Assembly: GCF_003589595.1 (NCBI RefSeq)
Contig: NW_020653855.1
Coordinates: 1,941,441-2,005,440, forward strand
Direction: 5' to 3'
DNA: 64,000 bases
Source: Hyposmocoma kahamanoa
Taxonomy: Eukaryota > Arthropoda > Insecta > Lepidoptera > Cosmopterigidae
The position numbers and the translations under genes were made by a program. Of the stretch, positions 11,590 through 24,420 are shown piece by piece; the first letter of the stretch is position 1; the number at the start of each line of letters is the position of its first letter. The notes beneath the pieces were generated by a model. The model searched no databases and was not told where the DNA came from. It worked only from the letters and a program-made list of their open reading frames with translations.

Positions 11590-11920
11590 AGTACCAAAAA
11601 AATACACTATAAAAATTGTGTTTACGCCGTTATCTAAGGTCGCGGGGCATGTAAGATCACCTAAGGATGTAATCCCCTTTCAATCTCCGGCCATTTACAA
11701 GATAGATTGCAGTTGTGGCTATTCCCATATTGGGCAGACAAAGGAACACATCGCGGCTGTTAAGAACCGTCAGTTCAATATGTATGCAATAGCCGCCGCC
11801 CACGTGGCCTGCTACCACACCCTGGACACTCCATACAACAGTCGAAAATTATTTACCTACTACTACTACATACAGCAAGGCGCTATCTGCACACGCGCAA
11901 ATGTGTGCGTCAAGTGGTAG
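11590..11920 (+). pseudogene. Penelope-like GIY-YIG endonuclease fragment
   Basis: Reads PLSKVAGHVRSPKDVIPF, then PAIYKIDCSCGYSHIGQTKE and HIAAVKNRQFN ... AAAHVA. This is the C-terminal GIY-YIG nuclease with the CxC-type insert of Penelope-like retroelements. The two signature motifs are altered (AIY for GIY, HIG for YIG). No reverse transcriptase is found upstream. The 3' part of the frame (after about 11860) looks unrelated. Confidence 0.75.
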
Positions 11921-13984
11921 GGTTACCCATCACTTTCTTGCACTATTACGTTACGTGATCAGAGCGGCAACATAGCGAAAATGCTAACGCGAATCTATTA
12001 TCTATGATTCTATTAATAGAATCCAGAATCCTAATAATTACACATGTCTATTTATATCGATATAATATCATATTTTTCATTAATTCACTAACTAGAGTAA
12101 TATGGAAGATTTATTTAAAAAATATATTAAAAGCACTTAAAATGTTATATTTTGGACATGTACCTTCAAATAAGTGCGTGTCCAAGTTCATCATCATTAA
12201 TTAGGTATATTCGCTACTTACGTAATATTTATCGGCAATATGAATTGAAAATTCGAAAACCCTTGTCTACTAGCTCACGAACTCATGGCGCCTCATTATA
12301 TTGACATAATAAATCTGTATATCTTTTATACATACATATATTACTCTGTAGTAAATAAATGAAGACAACAACAACTGAACGAGGCTCAGACATAAGTTTT
12401 TTACTTACTTCGTTTCATCTTTCGGAAAATGATGATAAACAGCCGTCCACAGCACAATTCACGACCATTATAAATAGTAACGTACAATGATGTTTTATAT
12501 TAACGTACAAGTTTCGTAATGAATAAATGAAAACTATATTCAAATATCAAAGCCGTCTTCGCACGAAAACGGCTCGCCGGCAGCCTTGTTGTCGTTCAGT
12601 CAATGTGACCGGCAATGTGCGGGGCGTGGTGCGGTATCAAAAGCTAGGGAGGGACGGAGAGTGTCCGTTCTCTTTACTTGTGGTTCTCAGTTGTTACTTC
12701 AGAAAAATCGTTTGTTCTATGGCGAGTGTCGCGAATTACGTCGCGATTAATATTAGTTTTGTAATATCAAGCATTAATAAATTTAGTTTGTTATTATACC
12801 TAAGAGTAGGGAACTAACACGGCAGTCCAGGCATCTCAAATTCTGAAGGTGAGATATCAGGCGTTTGCTGGGAGTGCACTGGTTGGTCGGCATTGTTGAA
12901 AGCGCTAAAGTGCTGCAATCTTTTCGGACGATGGAATGCAAATCCGTATCATATTTGAAATCCGAATTCCGAATTCGGGTAAACCGGATTTTTTCGGAAC
13001 ACTAATATTTCAATACTTGAGAAAAAATAATGTATGTTTTAGTACAATATTAATCAAATTTGAATCTATTCTTCAATAGGTAATTGAAATGAGTCTTCTT
13101 CGATTTTTTTTATAAACCAGCATAGACTGGTGGGCAAGGGCCTCGCTCTCTTTTCAAATAAAAGAAAAAAAAAGTTTAAAAAAGATACCACTTCGTGACT
13201 GTGAATAAAATATAAAAAAATAAAACTTATTTAGTGTTTACAAATAACCTAATATTGTTTCTCTAAAATAAACTTATAATTGTTTTATTGTGTAACCTGC
13301 TGAGGATTGTTGCGTGAATAAAAATGTGTAAAAAAAACCAGATTCTATTATGTATTTTGCGAAGTGCCTGATTAAATTAAAAAAAGCAAAAGTTTTTAGT
13401 GCTCTATTGCTATAATATATAGGGCAGGCGTTGGCACTTCTTCGTAAAACTTTCAAATTTTAACTAATGTTGTTAAGATTATTTTAGGTTGAAACACGAA
13501 TTAAACGACATTGATATTGCCAATCGTTTTAATTTGTGCGCACCACTGAGAAATTTGAAATACATATTATTGATTGCCACGGTGATAGCGGGAATAGTGC
13601 TGAGGCTCTAGAGATGCGTTCAACAAACGTAGATAGGAAGCCTATACCTTTAATTCGTGAAAGTAGCAAATAGGTAGTAATTCTTGAATATACACTCAGT
13701 GCCAGACGCTACAGGCGACCAGCCATCCTGACGGCCACGTTTGTATCGCTGCTAAAAATGGCCGTGTGTAACCGCTCTATAAAGGAAATACTAAAATACA
13801 TCTTTGGATTCTAGACCAATTAAGAAGAGCAGATAATATGATATCTTTTAACAGCTGAACAGATGACACATATAACTCAGAATCATCTAGGAAATGAAAC
13901 TATTTTTCTTTATTGAAAGAAATTTTGAAATTTTTTTTTTTTTTATTGAAAGTATTTCCTCTAATGAAAAATCCCAAACAGACA

Positions 13985-14372
13985 TAAGACTGCAGTACTA
14001 ATTAATATGTTTTAGTTTATTCTAATTTCTATTAATAATTAATAATAAATTAAACTTAATAAAAATTCATTCAATAAAATAAATTGTAAAACTTAATGTA
14101 GCGTAAATTGGAATGTTTTCTTTGTAAAATTAAAAATAAGGTATTTAATTAATAACTATTGTAACTATAGTGAAAAAATAGGGTGGTTTGCATTAATATT
14201 AGACATAACTGGTTGAAGACTGTACCACCTCAGTCAACCGTGACCATGGGACCTGTAAAGGGCCCGAAACGTCGGTTTTGTTTGAAAAAACAAATATACG
14301 CGATTTAAATCCGGAAAAATAGTTTCATTTCCTATGTGTAACAATCGCGAAAACCTAAGAACTCGATAAGAA
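13985..14372 (+). repeat. family D repeat, long form
   Basis: gactgcagtactaattaata through tttcatttcctatgtgtaac and aagaactcgataa. The most complete copy. Confidence 0.62.
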
Positions 14373-14524
14373 TCATCTATTAAATTAGCCTTAAAAAAAC
14401 CGCCTTGAGATCGTTTGAGAACAGAGCTCCGATGCCACATACACACAGAAGCTTCAAACTTGTTGTTACGTCGGGAGTTAAAAACCATTTTGACGATAAA
14501 AAAACCGCGATAAAAAAGTGGAGA

Positions 14525-14700
14525 AATTACAGGCGCATGGGACTTGTCAACTTATGTCTCAGGGTAACGGGCGCAGTGATAGTGCCACTGAGATCTTTGT
14601 GATTTAAAGCTCTGAGTGGCACAGGAACTGTTATGGATAGGGGTGTCGCTTACCAACAGGCGCAAGACTAGTTCGTCCTTGCTATCATAAATAAAAAATC
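14525..14700 (-). repeat. family C repeat, minus strand
   Basis: Reverse complement of the family: gggacttgtcaacttatgtc, gcgcagtgatagtgccactg, ... ttcgtcc, ending in an A-rich stretch. Confidence 0.65.
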
Positions 14701-15003
14701 ATTACATTGTATTTACTTTTTATTTAAAAAACAAAAATCTACACAAATAAAACATACAAGCTGAAAAGTGACAGTATACACAAAAATACTACAAAAATAA
14801 AATTTCATTATTTATTTTAAATATATAAAAAAGAATCAAGTCTTTTGTGGATGGACTCGTAAAATTATATTCAATTTTGGAATGATTATTAAATACAATC
14901 GCCTAAGAAGAAAAAAACACATTATTAAACCAAATTTTGTCTACTTACAGTAAAAAAACATACATTTCCGGAAACATAATTCGAGCCACCTTAAAGTAAA
15001 TGT

Positions 15004-15155
15004 TAGACATAACTGGTTGATGACTGTACCACCTCAGTCAACCGTGACCATGGGACCCGTAAAGGGCCCAAAACGATGGTTTTTTTTTAAAAAAAACGAA
15101 TATAATAAAAAAATTTCATCTCTCAGGTGTAACAATCGCCAAAATCTAAGGGTCA
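15004..15155 (+). repeat. family D repeat, short fragment
   Basis: gacataactggttgatgact ... gggacccgtaaagggcccaa aacgatgg, then a degraded end. It directly precedes SINE A at 15202. Confidence 0.5.
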
Positions 15156-15201
15156 ATTTAGAAAGCGGTGGAAAGGAATGGAAGCGAATTTTTGTAACGA
15201 T

Positions 15202-15406
15202 ATTAATAATAAAAATAATGCGCACACTCATAGGCCCGCACTAGGGAAACCCTGTATCACGGGTGCCATGAACACACAGACAATCACAAATTACACCTAA
15301 ACTCACGAGAGAAATAAAAGTAGGCTATACAAATATTTCTCCCGGCCCGGGAATCGAACCTTAGATCTCAGCGTGGCATGGTAACCGTTAGGCCACGGAG
15401 GCAGTT
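15202..15406 (-). repeat. SINE A copy
   Basis: Same layout as 10461. The B box and anticodon region carry small deletions (atcgaaccttagatctcagc). Confidence 0.75.
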
Positions 15407-15409
15407 TTA

Positions 15410-18400
15410 TCATTTAACCTGCTGAGGATTCTGTTGCAAAAATTCCAAAATTCTGTTTCGTGAATATAAACGTTAAAAAAACCGGATTCGATTTTAAAAT
15501 CCGCACGCATCGTCATAATCGCGTGTGTCTTATCTCATGAAGACAGAGGCATCATTTAATCGCGTCTCATAACGATGGCTTACTTTCTCAAACTCGTGTC
15601 TTATAAAGGGTTCAAAAAAACTTCCTATTTATTTTAAAATTTCTTATCAAGAGCGTTAAGGTACTGTAGTCTAGGCTCTACTCTATGAGTAGAACTGAGT
15701 GGATATAATGGATATAGTTTTGTATTTAGAATGTGTTTAAAAAAATAAGATAGAGAAAAGAACATCTCGGCATAAATAGAAGTAGCCTCAAAAAGTAAAT
15801 ATTCGAAAAAATACAATAAATATCAAGTTATGAAGTTAATCCCAATTTATATTTATAAAGTACCTCTCGCTACGCAACCTAAGCTACGTTCCCAGGTTAC
15901 AGTACTTTAAGAATTGGTATATACAATCCATTTTTTGCATTTCAGTAACTTTGTGTTTTAAGATAACGAGTTTAAAAAAGTAATGCGACGATAACTCTTT
16001 ACTAATATTTAATATTGTACGTACCGAAACGTACTTCATTGTCAAAGGTGTAACGTACAAACTAGATACGAGCCAAAAATCATGTCCCGCGTTTTCAGCT
16101 GAATTCTCGCGCATGCTCGAGAATCCTCGCCCATTCGCAGCTGCCGTCGGCAAAATTTATTACAGCCTCAATTAATTTTATTACCGCGTCAAGGCGCAGT
16201 AGCGTCGTTCCATTCCGTGCCCCCTTGAGCTTTAGAACTCGACAATCAAACATTATTTAACCCTAGGGCATTTAATACTGAAAGTGCAAGGTGGCTCGAA
16301 TTGTACACACGAATAAGTTTTTGCACAAATAAGTTTCTAAATACATTAACGGTTTGTATAAAAGCTGCTCAATAAAAATAGCTGCTCAAGTCAAAACGTG
16401 GCTAAGCGACAAAATACTTTTTTGAGATATCTTAAATAACCATAAGATAGTTTTAGAAAATTGAAATTGTTTAATGATATTTCAGCTATGCATCGTTTAG
16501 CGTAAACTATAACTAGGTAAATAACTAATTTTAACTGTTTTTAAAAGATAATTTTGTGCTCTATTTTTTGCTACTTAAAACGGATATTTGACCATTTGTC
16601 ACTTAGCTGCGTTTTAGTTTGTAGGCTGCAGAAAATATAGTAATAAATACGAAAAATTACGCTAATTACTGATTGTTATGTCAAAAAAATGGTATAACTA
16701 CAAAGTGTCAATATACACTGGTGTCAATTATCACGTTGAACGAATTCATTTATTAGTTGAAAAACAAAAGTCACAAAAACCACTCTTACAATACATATTG
16801 TACAAAAAATACGTAATTACCAATCTTAACAACATTGAAACTAGTGTATAATTTAATTACATTTACTTATAATTAACACGCAATGAGATTCTGATCTATA
16901 TCACGATCCAAACTGGGTGAAATTCTATTTGTATTTGTTTTTGCTAATTATTTTCTTGAGAATTCTCTAACACACTGTGCAGACCCGTGTTCAGCAGTGG
17001 GGCATACAAGATGTTAGCAGATCATTACTGAAAACGTATTTTTTAGATTTATTATAGACTAAACTGTTTTAAATCACACGTTCTTAAAGTGATCCCTACC
17101 GCACGCCAGTGGACGTTGAAGAGTCCTAGGGTAGGGTAGGCCTAGTAAGCACTTGGGGGCGTTGATGCTATCCAAATGTTTCCTTGTGATTTTTTTGTGT
17201 AAGTTATAATAAAAAATACGTGTTTTCAATCATTTTTTGTGGTGTTAGGCGTTGAAATTTTTTTACCTCGCCTAAAGTGGGCGGTGAACCGAAAAGTTTG
17301 GGAAACTATGATATAAATGTTTAGTCACCTGAGAAGCTTTCAACGCCACTATATACGGCTGTCCAACAGCACACATACTGTTGTTTTGCACTTACTGTGG
17401 TGTAAATGTAGTGTGCAGGTCCGCTGGGCGTACGTAAACACCCCTTATAGGAGAATACGTGTGAAATCTTAAAGCCGAGTCAATAGTGGACTTAACCTAA
17501 ACAATATCCTTAGCGAAGATCTGTACCCAGCAGAGGATACACGAGTTGATGATGATGAATTTACTCTGATCGTATGAAAAGCAAGTTATTGAGAATTAGA
17601 ACACAAAGGTTAAGAAATTTGAAACGGGCTCATAGTTGCTTAGGTTTTAAACAGTGTGAAAAAATCACTGCACACCGTTTAAACATCATAAAATGTAGTA
17701 AAAAAATGAAAAAAAGACTTGTACCGAATTCGTATTGAGCTTGGTACTTTATTCCCAGAAACATTTAACCGGAAAACAGGAAATTTTTTGCTAGATTGAG
17801 AATTAAAGAGCTTAGCAGACCAATAAAAAGAACTTGTGACCTGCATTTTTAAATTGATTTAAAACAAAAATGTGGTAGATAAGTTAAATTAATTATCACC
17901 AACACTGCGATTCTCGAAAAAGTCCAAAAAGCAGCAAAACTAAAACGCTAAACTAATCAAAAACCACACTACTTTTTCTTTTAAATGTTATGGCCCCATC
18001 GAAATAATCAATGAATTTGCCAATGTCAAGTAAAAATAACTATGTACGGTAGTTTAGTATTATTATAAAAATTATAGAAAAAAAATGGCGATTTCGCCAA
18101 TGTCGTGTGAGAAACTAATCGGCTAACTAAATTGCAACAAGAACGACATTGACATCTGATCTGTCAATATATTTATTCCAAAGCCAAAAAATTATATAAA
18201 AATACGTTCCGTTTCGTGGGATTCCATTCCATTGTACGTTAAAAATCCTTAACGATCATCTGGAAATTGCAGGTTATAAAAAATGGTTTTTAATTCACAA
18301 TTTTTTACATTTTCTATACTCAAGATTTTGTTTTACAAAAACCAACCTGGTTAAATTTTCCATTTCTAACTGACGTGCGGAACTTTGTGGTTTTTTTTAT

Positions 18401-21400
18401 CAAGCAACGTTTAACTCAGTCGTGTCTCGGTCCCATGGTCTGGTAGGTATTGACTGTTTATATTATCCGATTTTTCATGTGGTGGAAATACGCCAAAACC
18501 TCCATTTTGGGTCTCACTTCACCTTAAAAAACTACTAGAGTATTCCAACCTGCTTCTCTGTACTCTCTAAAAAAAACACACATCGTATAGACGCGATACT
18601 GTATGCCGACAGCTTCACTAAAACACCCTTTCGAGCTGGGTAGTTAGCCCGAACACCCAACGTCTGATAACTGACCACGGGTCTGCTGTAAAGAGATTCT
18701 GCTCTCCACAAAAATCCAGTCTCACATATTATTTTATAGAAAAATGTTTGTAAAAGGCTTAAAAAGGCTAGGCTTAAAACTCAGTCGATCTAAAATCTTA
18801 ATATTAAATTGTTTTACGCAAAAATGACGACCATATTGTTAGAAAATGTGACGTTACCAGTAAAAAATACGGTCGACAGCACGCTCAGTTGAAAAAAGCG
18901 TAAAACTGAACATGCTGTTTCCGAAACTACTAAGTCTAATAAAGCTGGGTTGCAACCAGCACACAATTAGTGAACTGCATTCCAAATGCAACTTTGTAGT
19001 TGCTACTATGTGACTACGTACGTAATGCATATTAAGGTTTTTGCAAGATTCGCGACGTGGCAAGTAACTGCAATAAGCGACGATTATATATCAATAAGGC
19101 TTAAGACACGTCGTTCAAACAACCTCATCGTTTAAATATTGTGATGAATGATTTTTGCAGCGGTACACCTATTCACACATCAAGTTATACACAACCTGTT
19201 GGTTTTTCACTGGCAGACGACACAGCCTCCATTTTGATTGCAAAACAGCAGTCGCATACAGTGTGATGGATGCACGACTGAAATGCTCTTTGGCAATTGC
19301 GATGCTGTTAGAATGCAGATCTTGTGAGTTACTCACATGGGTGTACACCCTAAATGACGTAAGTTACAATTTTCAATAATTTGGTCCAGTAACGCCGCAT
19401 TTCTTTTACATAACAATGATTTTTTTTCAAATTCATTCAGTCAATTAAGTGTTTGTATAAAATGAACACTAATATAATTATATAATATTGATCTTTAGTA
19501 CATACAAAATTATACATATACCTAGTAATATTAAAAATACATACAAGTTATGGCATTAGGAATCTATATTTTTTGGTTTCAATTTATGTTGAAGAATGTA
19601 TAATGGGGTACGTCTGTAGGCCTATTTTCATATTTTATATACTGTATCACCGACTTATCTGTGACATCCTTACAATACTAAAGGACATTTTTTACAATTT
19701 TGTTGCAAAAAGGAATATTTACACCACAATATAGAACGTGAAATCATGAATCGAAGTATAAAATTAAGCTACTTTCATTAGTAATAACCGGGACTAGAGA
19801 ACAGCATTCTTAACAATACTATGCCATAGTATAAGAAGACAAAGTTGTATAACTCCAGGTCGTCACATGCGCCATTTATTATAGAATTAAAAGTGTATAA
19901 GGCGAGGAGGTATAGCCTAGATTTAATGAGGCGAGGTGTAGGAGGGCGCCCCTCGCGTCCCGCAATTCGCGCGTTGAACATTGACGTGAACAAAATAAGA
20001 ACAGGTGGAGGAAACTTGACACAGATCCAACGTTGACAAGCGCCCGATGGTGACTGACAGGGTGCTGGGCAATTTTAAAGTTTTGAGACAAATGTGAATT
20101 TAATAACTATAGGACTTCAGTTGAAAACTAAAATTTTAGCAGGATCTCTGTAGTATTTTTAGAGAAATACATCAGTATAAAAAATTATATGCAAAGTTAG
20201 ATATTTTGTTCTTAAATAATTATTTTCGAGTAAAGTACAATCGTGTAACGAATTAGCACATTCTTTAGACAATATCCTTAAGTGTATTATATATTTTTTG
20301 TAAAACCGTTTTTAACAGTAAATGTCTTCTAAACCATTGGATATAGCAAAACAGTTTTTCCAGCTTCTCCTCCGGTAACTCGCCCTAAGAAAATGACCTC
20401 AAATAGTAGACGTGCCTCATTTAGAATTGTTTAGTATTTCAATTCTATTTCATAATACTCCATAATCGAGATACCATTATATAAAAGTAGGTATTGACGC
20501 GCGAAACAAGACGTAAGAGCTCATGTTTTATGGTCGCAGTGCATTAAGTAACGTATAATTATGACGGAAAAAAGTTACATAGTCGAATTTAAAATATCAC
20601 GTTCTATTTTGTGAGATATCCAAAGATCATGGCCATAAAACCAAGGTTTAAAAGGCAATGGAAAGGAGGAAGGTTTGTTCTTCCAGATGTACAACGATTG
20701 CCCTTTTCAAACTGACGGAATGATTATTTGTAAGTCAAATTAGTGTAAATTAAGAACAAAAAGAGAGTCACATAATCGACATCAATACGTAACGTCTGTT
20801 TTATTAGAAAAGATCAAAAATGTAAACAAATATAATGAATTTGCACGAGCAATAAAAAAGTTACTCTATAGAGTATAAATTATAGGATTTTTTTATCAAT
20901 AGAGTAAAGTGCCAATAGAATCCTGCTATGTAACAAATGGAGACAGTACCTACTTACCCTATTGGAGTTAGCCGTGATAGTACGTACGTAGGATGCTCGA
21001 TCTTCAAATGAAAGAGATCAGAGAGTAATATGAACTGCACTTGATGAGGAAATTCCGGAGTCAATTCTATATTGATCCCATTAAATAAACTCTAAATTTG
21101 CGTTCTGGATTGGACGCTTCTGGTGGTGCCTCCGAAGGAATGAATTCCCGATGATGCTCCAAAACGAACTAGTTGTTCTTACACATCTTAATAGTTCAAG
21201 TGTCTTTTTAGTTCAGTAGAAAACAAGACCTGTCTGCGTTGCGGAGTCAAAGATGCAAGGCGATCTTAATAGTTCCTCTGTATTTTAGTTCAGTGGGAAC
21301 AGTGCGAATGGGATAGTCAGGGATCGTTCACTGCTTTTAGTATAAGTTCGAGTGAGATGCACGCTTGAACGTTGCCAGTTTGTTCTCTAACATTTGATTT

Positions 21401-21830
21401 AACATTGAACGACACATTTGTAAATGTCAGGTTAATCAAATAGTGCCGATTCTATTTATTTTTAAATATTTAGTAAGTATTATTCTCTTAATGGCACATA
21501 CATAATAGTAGTCCGAAGTAGTTCATTTGAATAAAAGTACTAGTTTGGAACGCTCGTTCTATGTCCGAACAAAACAAACTAGAAAATCGAACTAGTTGAC
21601 GATGAACTAGATCGAATCGCTCACTTTAAAGACCGAGTGACACAAGTCTATTAGCGATTGTGTATAGTATATCTTTTTTTTAAGAAAAGTAAAGAGTCAA
21701 TACATTGGGCAAAAGTGTTGCCCGCTTGTTAGCAGCTAATGATTGCAGTCGATAAATATTCTATCGACTATGGACTGATTGTTGTTCACGCTTATGGAAT
21801 AGCCCAACTTGTTTCATCTCAATTGTCAAT
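15410..21830. other. AT-rich DNA without recognisable gene
   Basis: Apart from a family K repeat (16396-16622), a stretch shared in inverted form with 7505-7635 (17205-17320), and a LINE-tail-like atacacgagttgatgatgat (17540-17560), I see nothing coding. Frames of 60-90 codons have no domain and no splice support. Confidence 0.6.
16396..16622. repeat. family K TIR repeat
   Basis: caaaacgtggctaagcgaca aaa ... ttgtcacttagctgcgtttt ag. The inverted ends suggest a MITE. AT-rich body with tttaatgatatttcagctat. Confidence 0.55.
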
Positions 21831-21835
21831 TTAAA

Positions 21836-22140
21836 TTCGTACATACACACGCTGCATTTAGAACTATGTTTATGAAAAATACAAATAGGAGACATATTTT
21901 AAAGTTCTTCATTTTAACTTAATATAGATAATCGAATCCGGCTAAAGAATATGAATTAAAATTGATTTCTATACTAGTAGGCCAACAAAAAATAAAGCAG
22001 TTAGTAATTATTAGAACGTCGTAACATTCACAATTCAAAAACAATTTTCAGCAAGATTTTACCATCTTTCACAATCTATCGATAACACTGTCGACAACTA
22101 CTATTTAAAATTTCGTGAAAACCGGCAACCTTGCAAATCG
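21836..22140 (+). repeat. dispersed repeat J, short copy
   Basis: aaatacaaataggagacata ... gtaacattcacaattcaaaa ... tttcacaatctatcgataac. The same blocks occur, further apart, at 24765-25415. Confidence 0.5.
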
Positions 22141-22586
22141 AAATAAAAAAATAAACTGGTAATCTTCATCATCAATACCATCTTAATTTTGACAACTTTA
22201 CAGGATGAAGAAAAGAAATTGTTTGCGTCATTTATGTAGCATCTGGTTTATTAAATAAAAATTCGTAGTTTTTAAACATTTTCATTACACGTGTGTATGT
22301 ATGTACACTACGTACGTACAAATGATTTTTTCTTCACCTGTAAAGTTGTCAAAATTGAGATAGTACCGGTTCGAAATATCATTCTACTCCGCCTTCAAAA
22401 AAGACAGACAGACATACAAAGTTGCTTCCGCTTGTGACCGACAGGGGCGCTGTACAATTGTTTATATATTATATTTATATGTTTTAGTGTCGGATGCATT
22501 AAATTGTACGCTTACGATTTTAATTTTACGTATTTGAGTCCCAATGAAATGGTTTGTTTACATTTTTGATCTCTTTTAAACGTTAA

Positions 22587-22831
22587 GACTCAACTCACAC
22601 TGGCGCAGAGTCGAAGCGTCGCGATGCGTCGTGTTTTTCGCCTATAGCATATTCATCTCTATTTTCCCATCAATAAGGTACAAATTTGTGTTTGCAAATA
22701 TGGAATCGATCCTGGGCGCCGCGAGGCGTCAGGCGCCGACCACACTGTGATCCCGGCGCACTAATGCGCGCATCGCCAGGCGGTGTAGTTGAAAAACAAG
22801 ACGCTTCGACTCAGTGCCTGTGAGTTGAGCC
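22587..22831. mobile_element. CpG-rich fold-back MITE
   Basis: Inverted ends gactcaactcacactggcgc / gtgcctgtgagttgagc, with gagtcgaagcgtc mirrored inside, and a CpG-rich core (tgggcgccgcgaggcgtcag). Confidence 0.65.
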
Positions 22832-23029
22832 ATAGACTAGCTGTCAAAGCAGTCTTAATCTACTTAAATACAATAAAAGAAGTTAGAAGCGATATGTATG
22901 TGATACAAAGTACTTGTGTTTGTGGTGCTTTGTTGTAGCCGTATATCTCAGGGTCCAGACGTAGGCCGGAGTAGTTAATGTCGGGGATTGGCGATTCTGG
23001 AAACAAAATGTAGATAAATAAGTTATTTC

Positions 23030-23590
23030 TTTGTTATAATTATTAACACGAAGATCGAACAATTAAAAAAATTGCTTCGATCCGTCCGGATTCGAACCGA
23101 CGTCTTCAAGCATATCGTGGCAGACGCTATACCAACCAAGCCACAGAACGAACCAGCGGACTTTTTTTTATAAGATCAAGTGACGGGACGAACAAATCGT
23201 GCGTCTGATGGTAAGCTATACGCCTATCCATAAGAGTTGCAGTGCCACTCAGAGCTTTAAATCGCAAAGATTTGAGAGGCACTGCCACTGCGCCCGTCAG
23301 CCTGAGACATAAGTTGACAAGTCCCGTGTTTTTGTTTGTCGTGTCTTTGTATTTGGTTTTTCAACGACTTTTTAACCGTAGCGCCATCTATGAAAGTATT
23401 TCGTCACCCAGTTTGATACTTTTACAGCTACCAGGCCCGGCTAGAGATGTCGCTATTCACTGTATTTCAATTTTAGAGGTACAAAGATCGAACACTTAGA
23501 AAAAATTCCTTCCATTGGGACGGATGTTTGTATTAATAACTATAACAAACTAGTGGAGTAATTTCACATAAAAAATAATTGAATTTATTT
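23030..23590 (-). repeat. SINE B copy interrupted by family C repeat
   Basis: tRNA-like head in reverse complement (23072-23155; ggattcgaaccgacgtcttc), body at 23325-23470 and tails at both ends. A family C copy (23162-23325) is inserted between head and body. Confidence 0.65.
23162..23325 (+). repeat. family C repeat inside SINE B
   Basis: Starts with the T-run and aagatcaagtgacgggacga and ends ataagttgacaagtccc. It interrupts SINE B at 23030-23590. Confidence 0.65.
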
Positions 23591-24289
23591 CTTTGTCCTA
23601 ATTTAAATTAGTTTATATGAATGGATAATTGAATGTTGCGTCATCGTCCTTATTGCCCGGTATTTTCAAATTAAAACAATGGTAATAATGGGGTATAAAC
23701 AGAGATGGGCAGTGGGTTAAAACCCAATCAACTTTCGTTACCAATACGTACCAATCGCATAAAGCTAATAACTCGATAAAAAAATTCTTAATCAAAATTA
23801 ATTTAACAGATCTAGAAATAGTGTTGTTCTCTTACGAGTCTTTATTACCTCAGCTTAAATTAAAAAATTTTCCCGTACTAATACGGTTCATTTTACTTGG
23901 GGCAAGCGGCACTGGCTTTATTTCAGAATTAATTTTTTTACAAACGGAATTAAAGCTATTTGAAAAATGTATATCGTATTATACGTGTTACTATCTAGTT
24001 CAGTTGATATTCAAAAATAATTGGTATATGTAAAACCTATTGAATACAGCGGTTTTCTTGTAAAATTTCGAGGTAAGTTTGTGTTTTTGGGAATCGTGTT
24101 TTCACACCTTCTAGATCAGTGTGTATCCTCAATTTTACTATATATTTTTTTCCATAATAATTGATTCAACACTTTGACTGTTATGCGGGATCAATCAAAG
24201 TCGTTTGAGGTTGTATAGAATTTTAAAGGATGACAGAATTTTTAGATTTGTAAAATTAGTACAGGCACAAATCGCACTAAACTAAAAAC

Positions 24290-24420
24290 TCACCTTTTAA
24301 TAGCGTAAGCGATATAAATAGCGCTCAAAACAGCAACAGTACCGGCAGAGGGCGCTAACGAAGCGGCACCCCCGTAGCGTGCTTGGCCACAAGCCGGGGG
24401 ACATACCGGTATTATGGTTT
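24290..24420 (-). CDS. Lac: lachesin exon 9: GPI signal tail and stop
   Basis: Residues 319-361. [13 protein letters not shown] is followed by a small-residue stretch and a hydrophobic end ([13 protein letters not shown]), then KR and TGA at 24292-24290. The last codons AAA AGG TGA overlap the strong donor string AAAAG/GTGAGT, so splicing to an unseen further exon is possible. Minus-strand AATAAA signals lie about 370 and 445 nt downstream (23922-23917 and 23846-23841). Confidence 0.88.

Noticed and set aside
12527..12817. 96-codon frame on the plus strand as a gene
   Set aside because: No domain, no signal peptide, no splice support, and the frame has the composition of surrounding repeat DNA. 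It begins at an ATG but nothing else supports it.
15040..15085. Active hammerhead ribozyme in family D
   Set aside because: The gaaacgtc half is present but the ctgatga core is ctgtaaa, and stem I does not close well with the required C. Kept only as a degenerate resemblance.
15884..16153. 89-codon minus-strand frame
   Set aside because: No recognisable motif and no splice-compatible neighbours.
14964..16300. One large element between the TIR-like strings at 14964 and 16275
   Set aside because: Both strings contain the gagccacctt / aaggtggctc motif in inverted order, but the outer sequence differs and no duplication was found.
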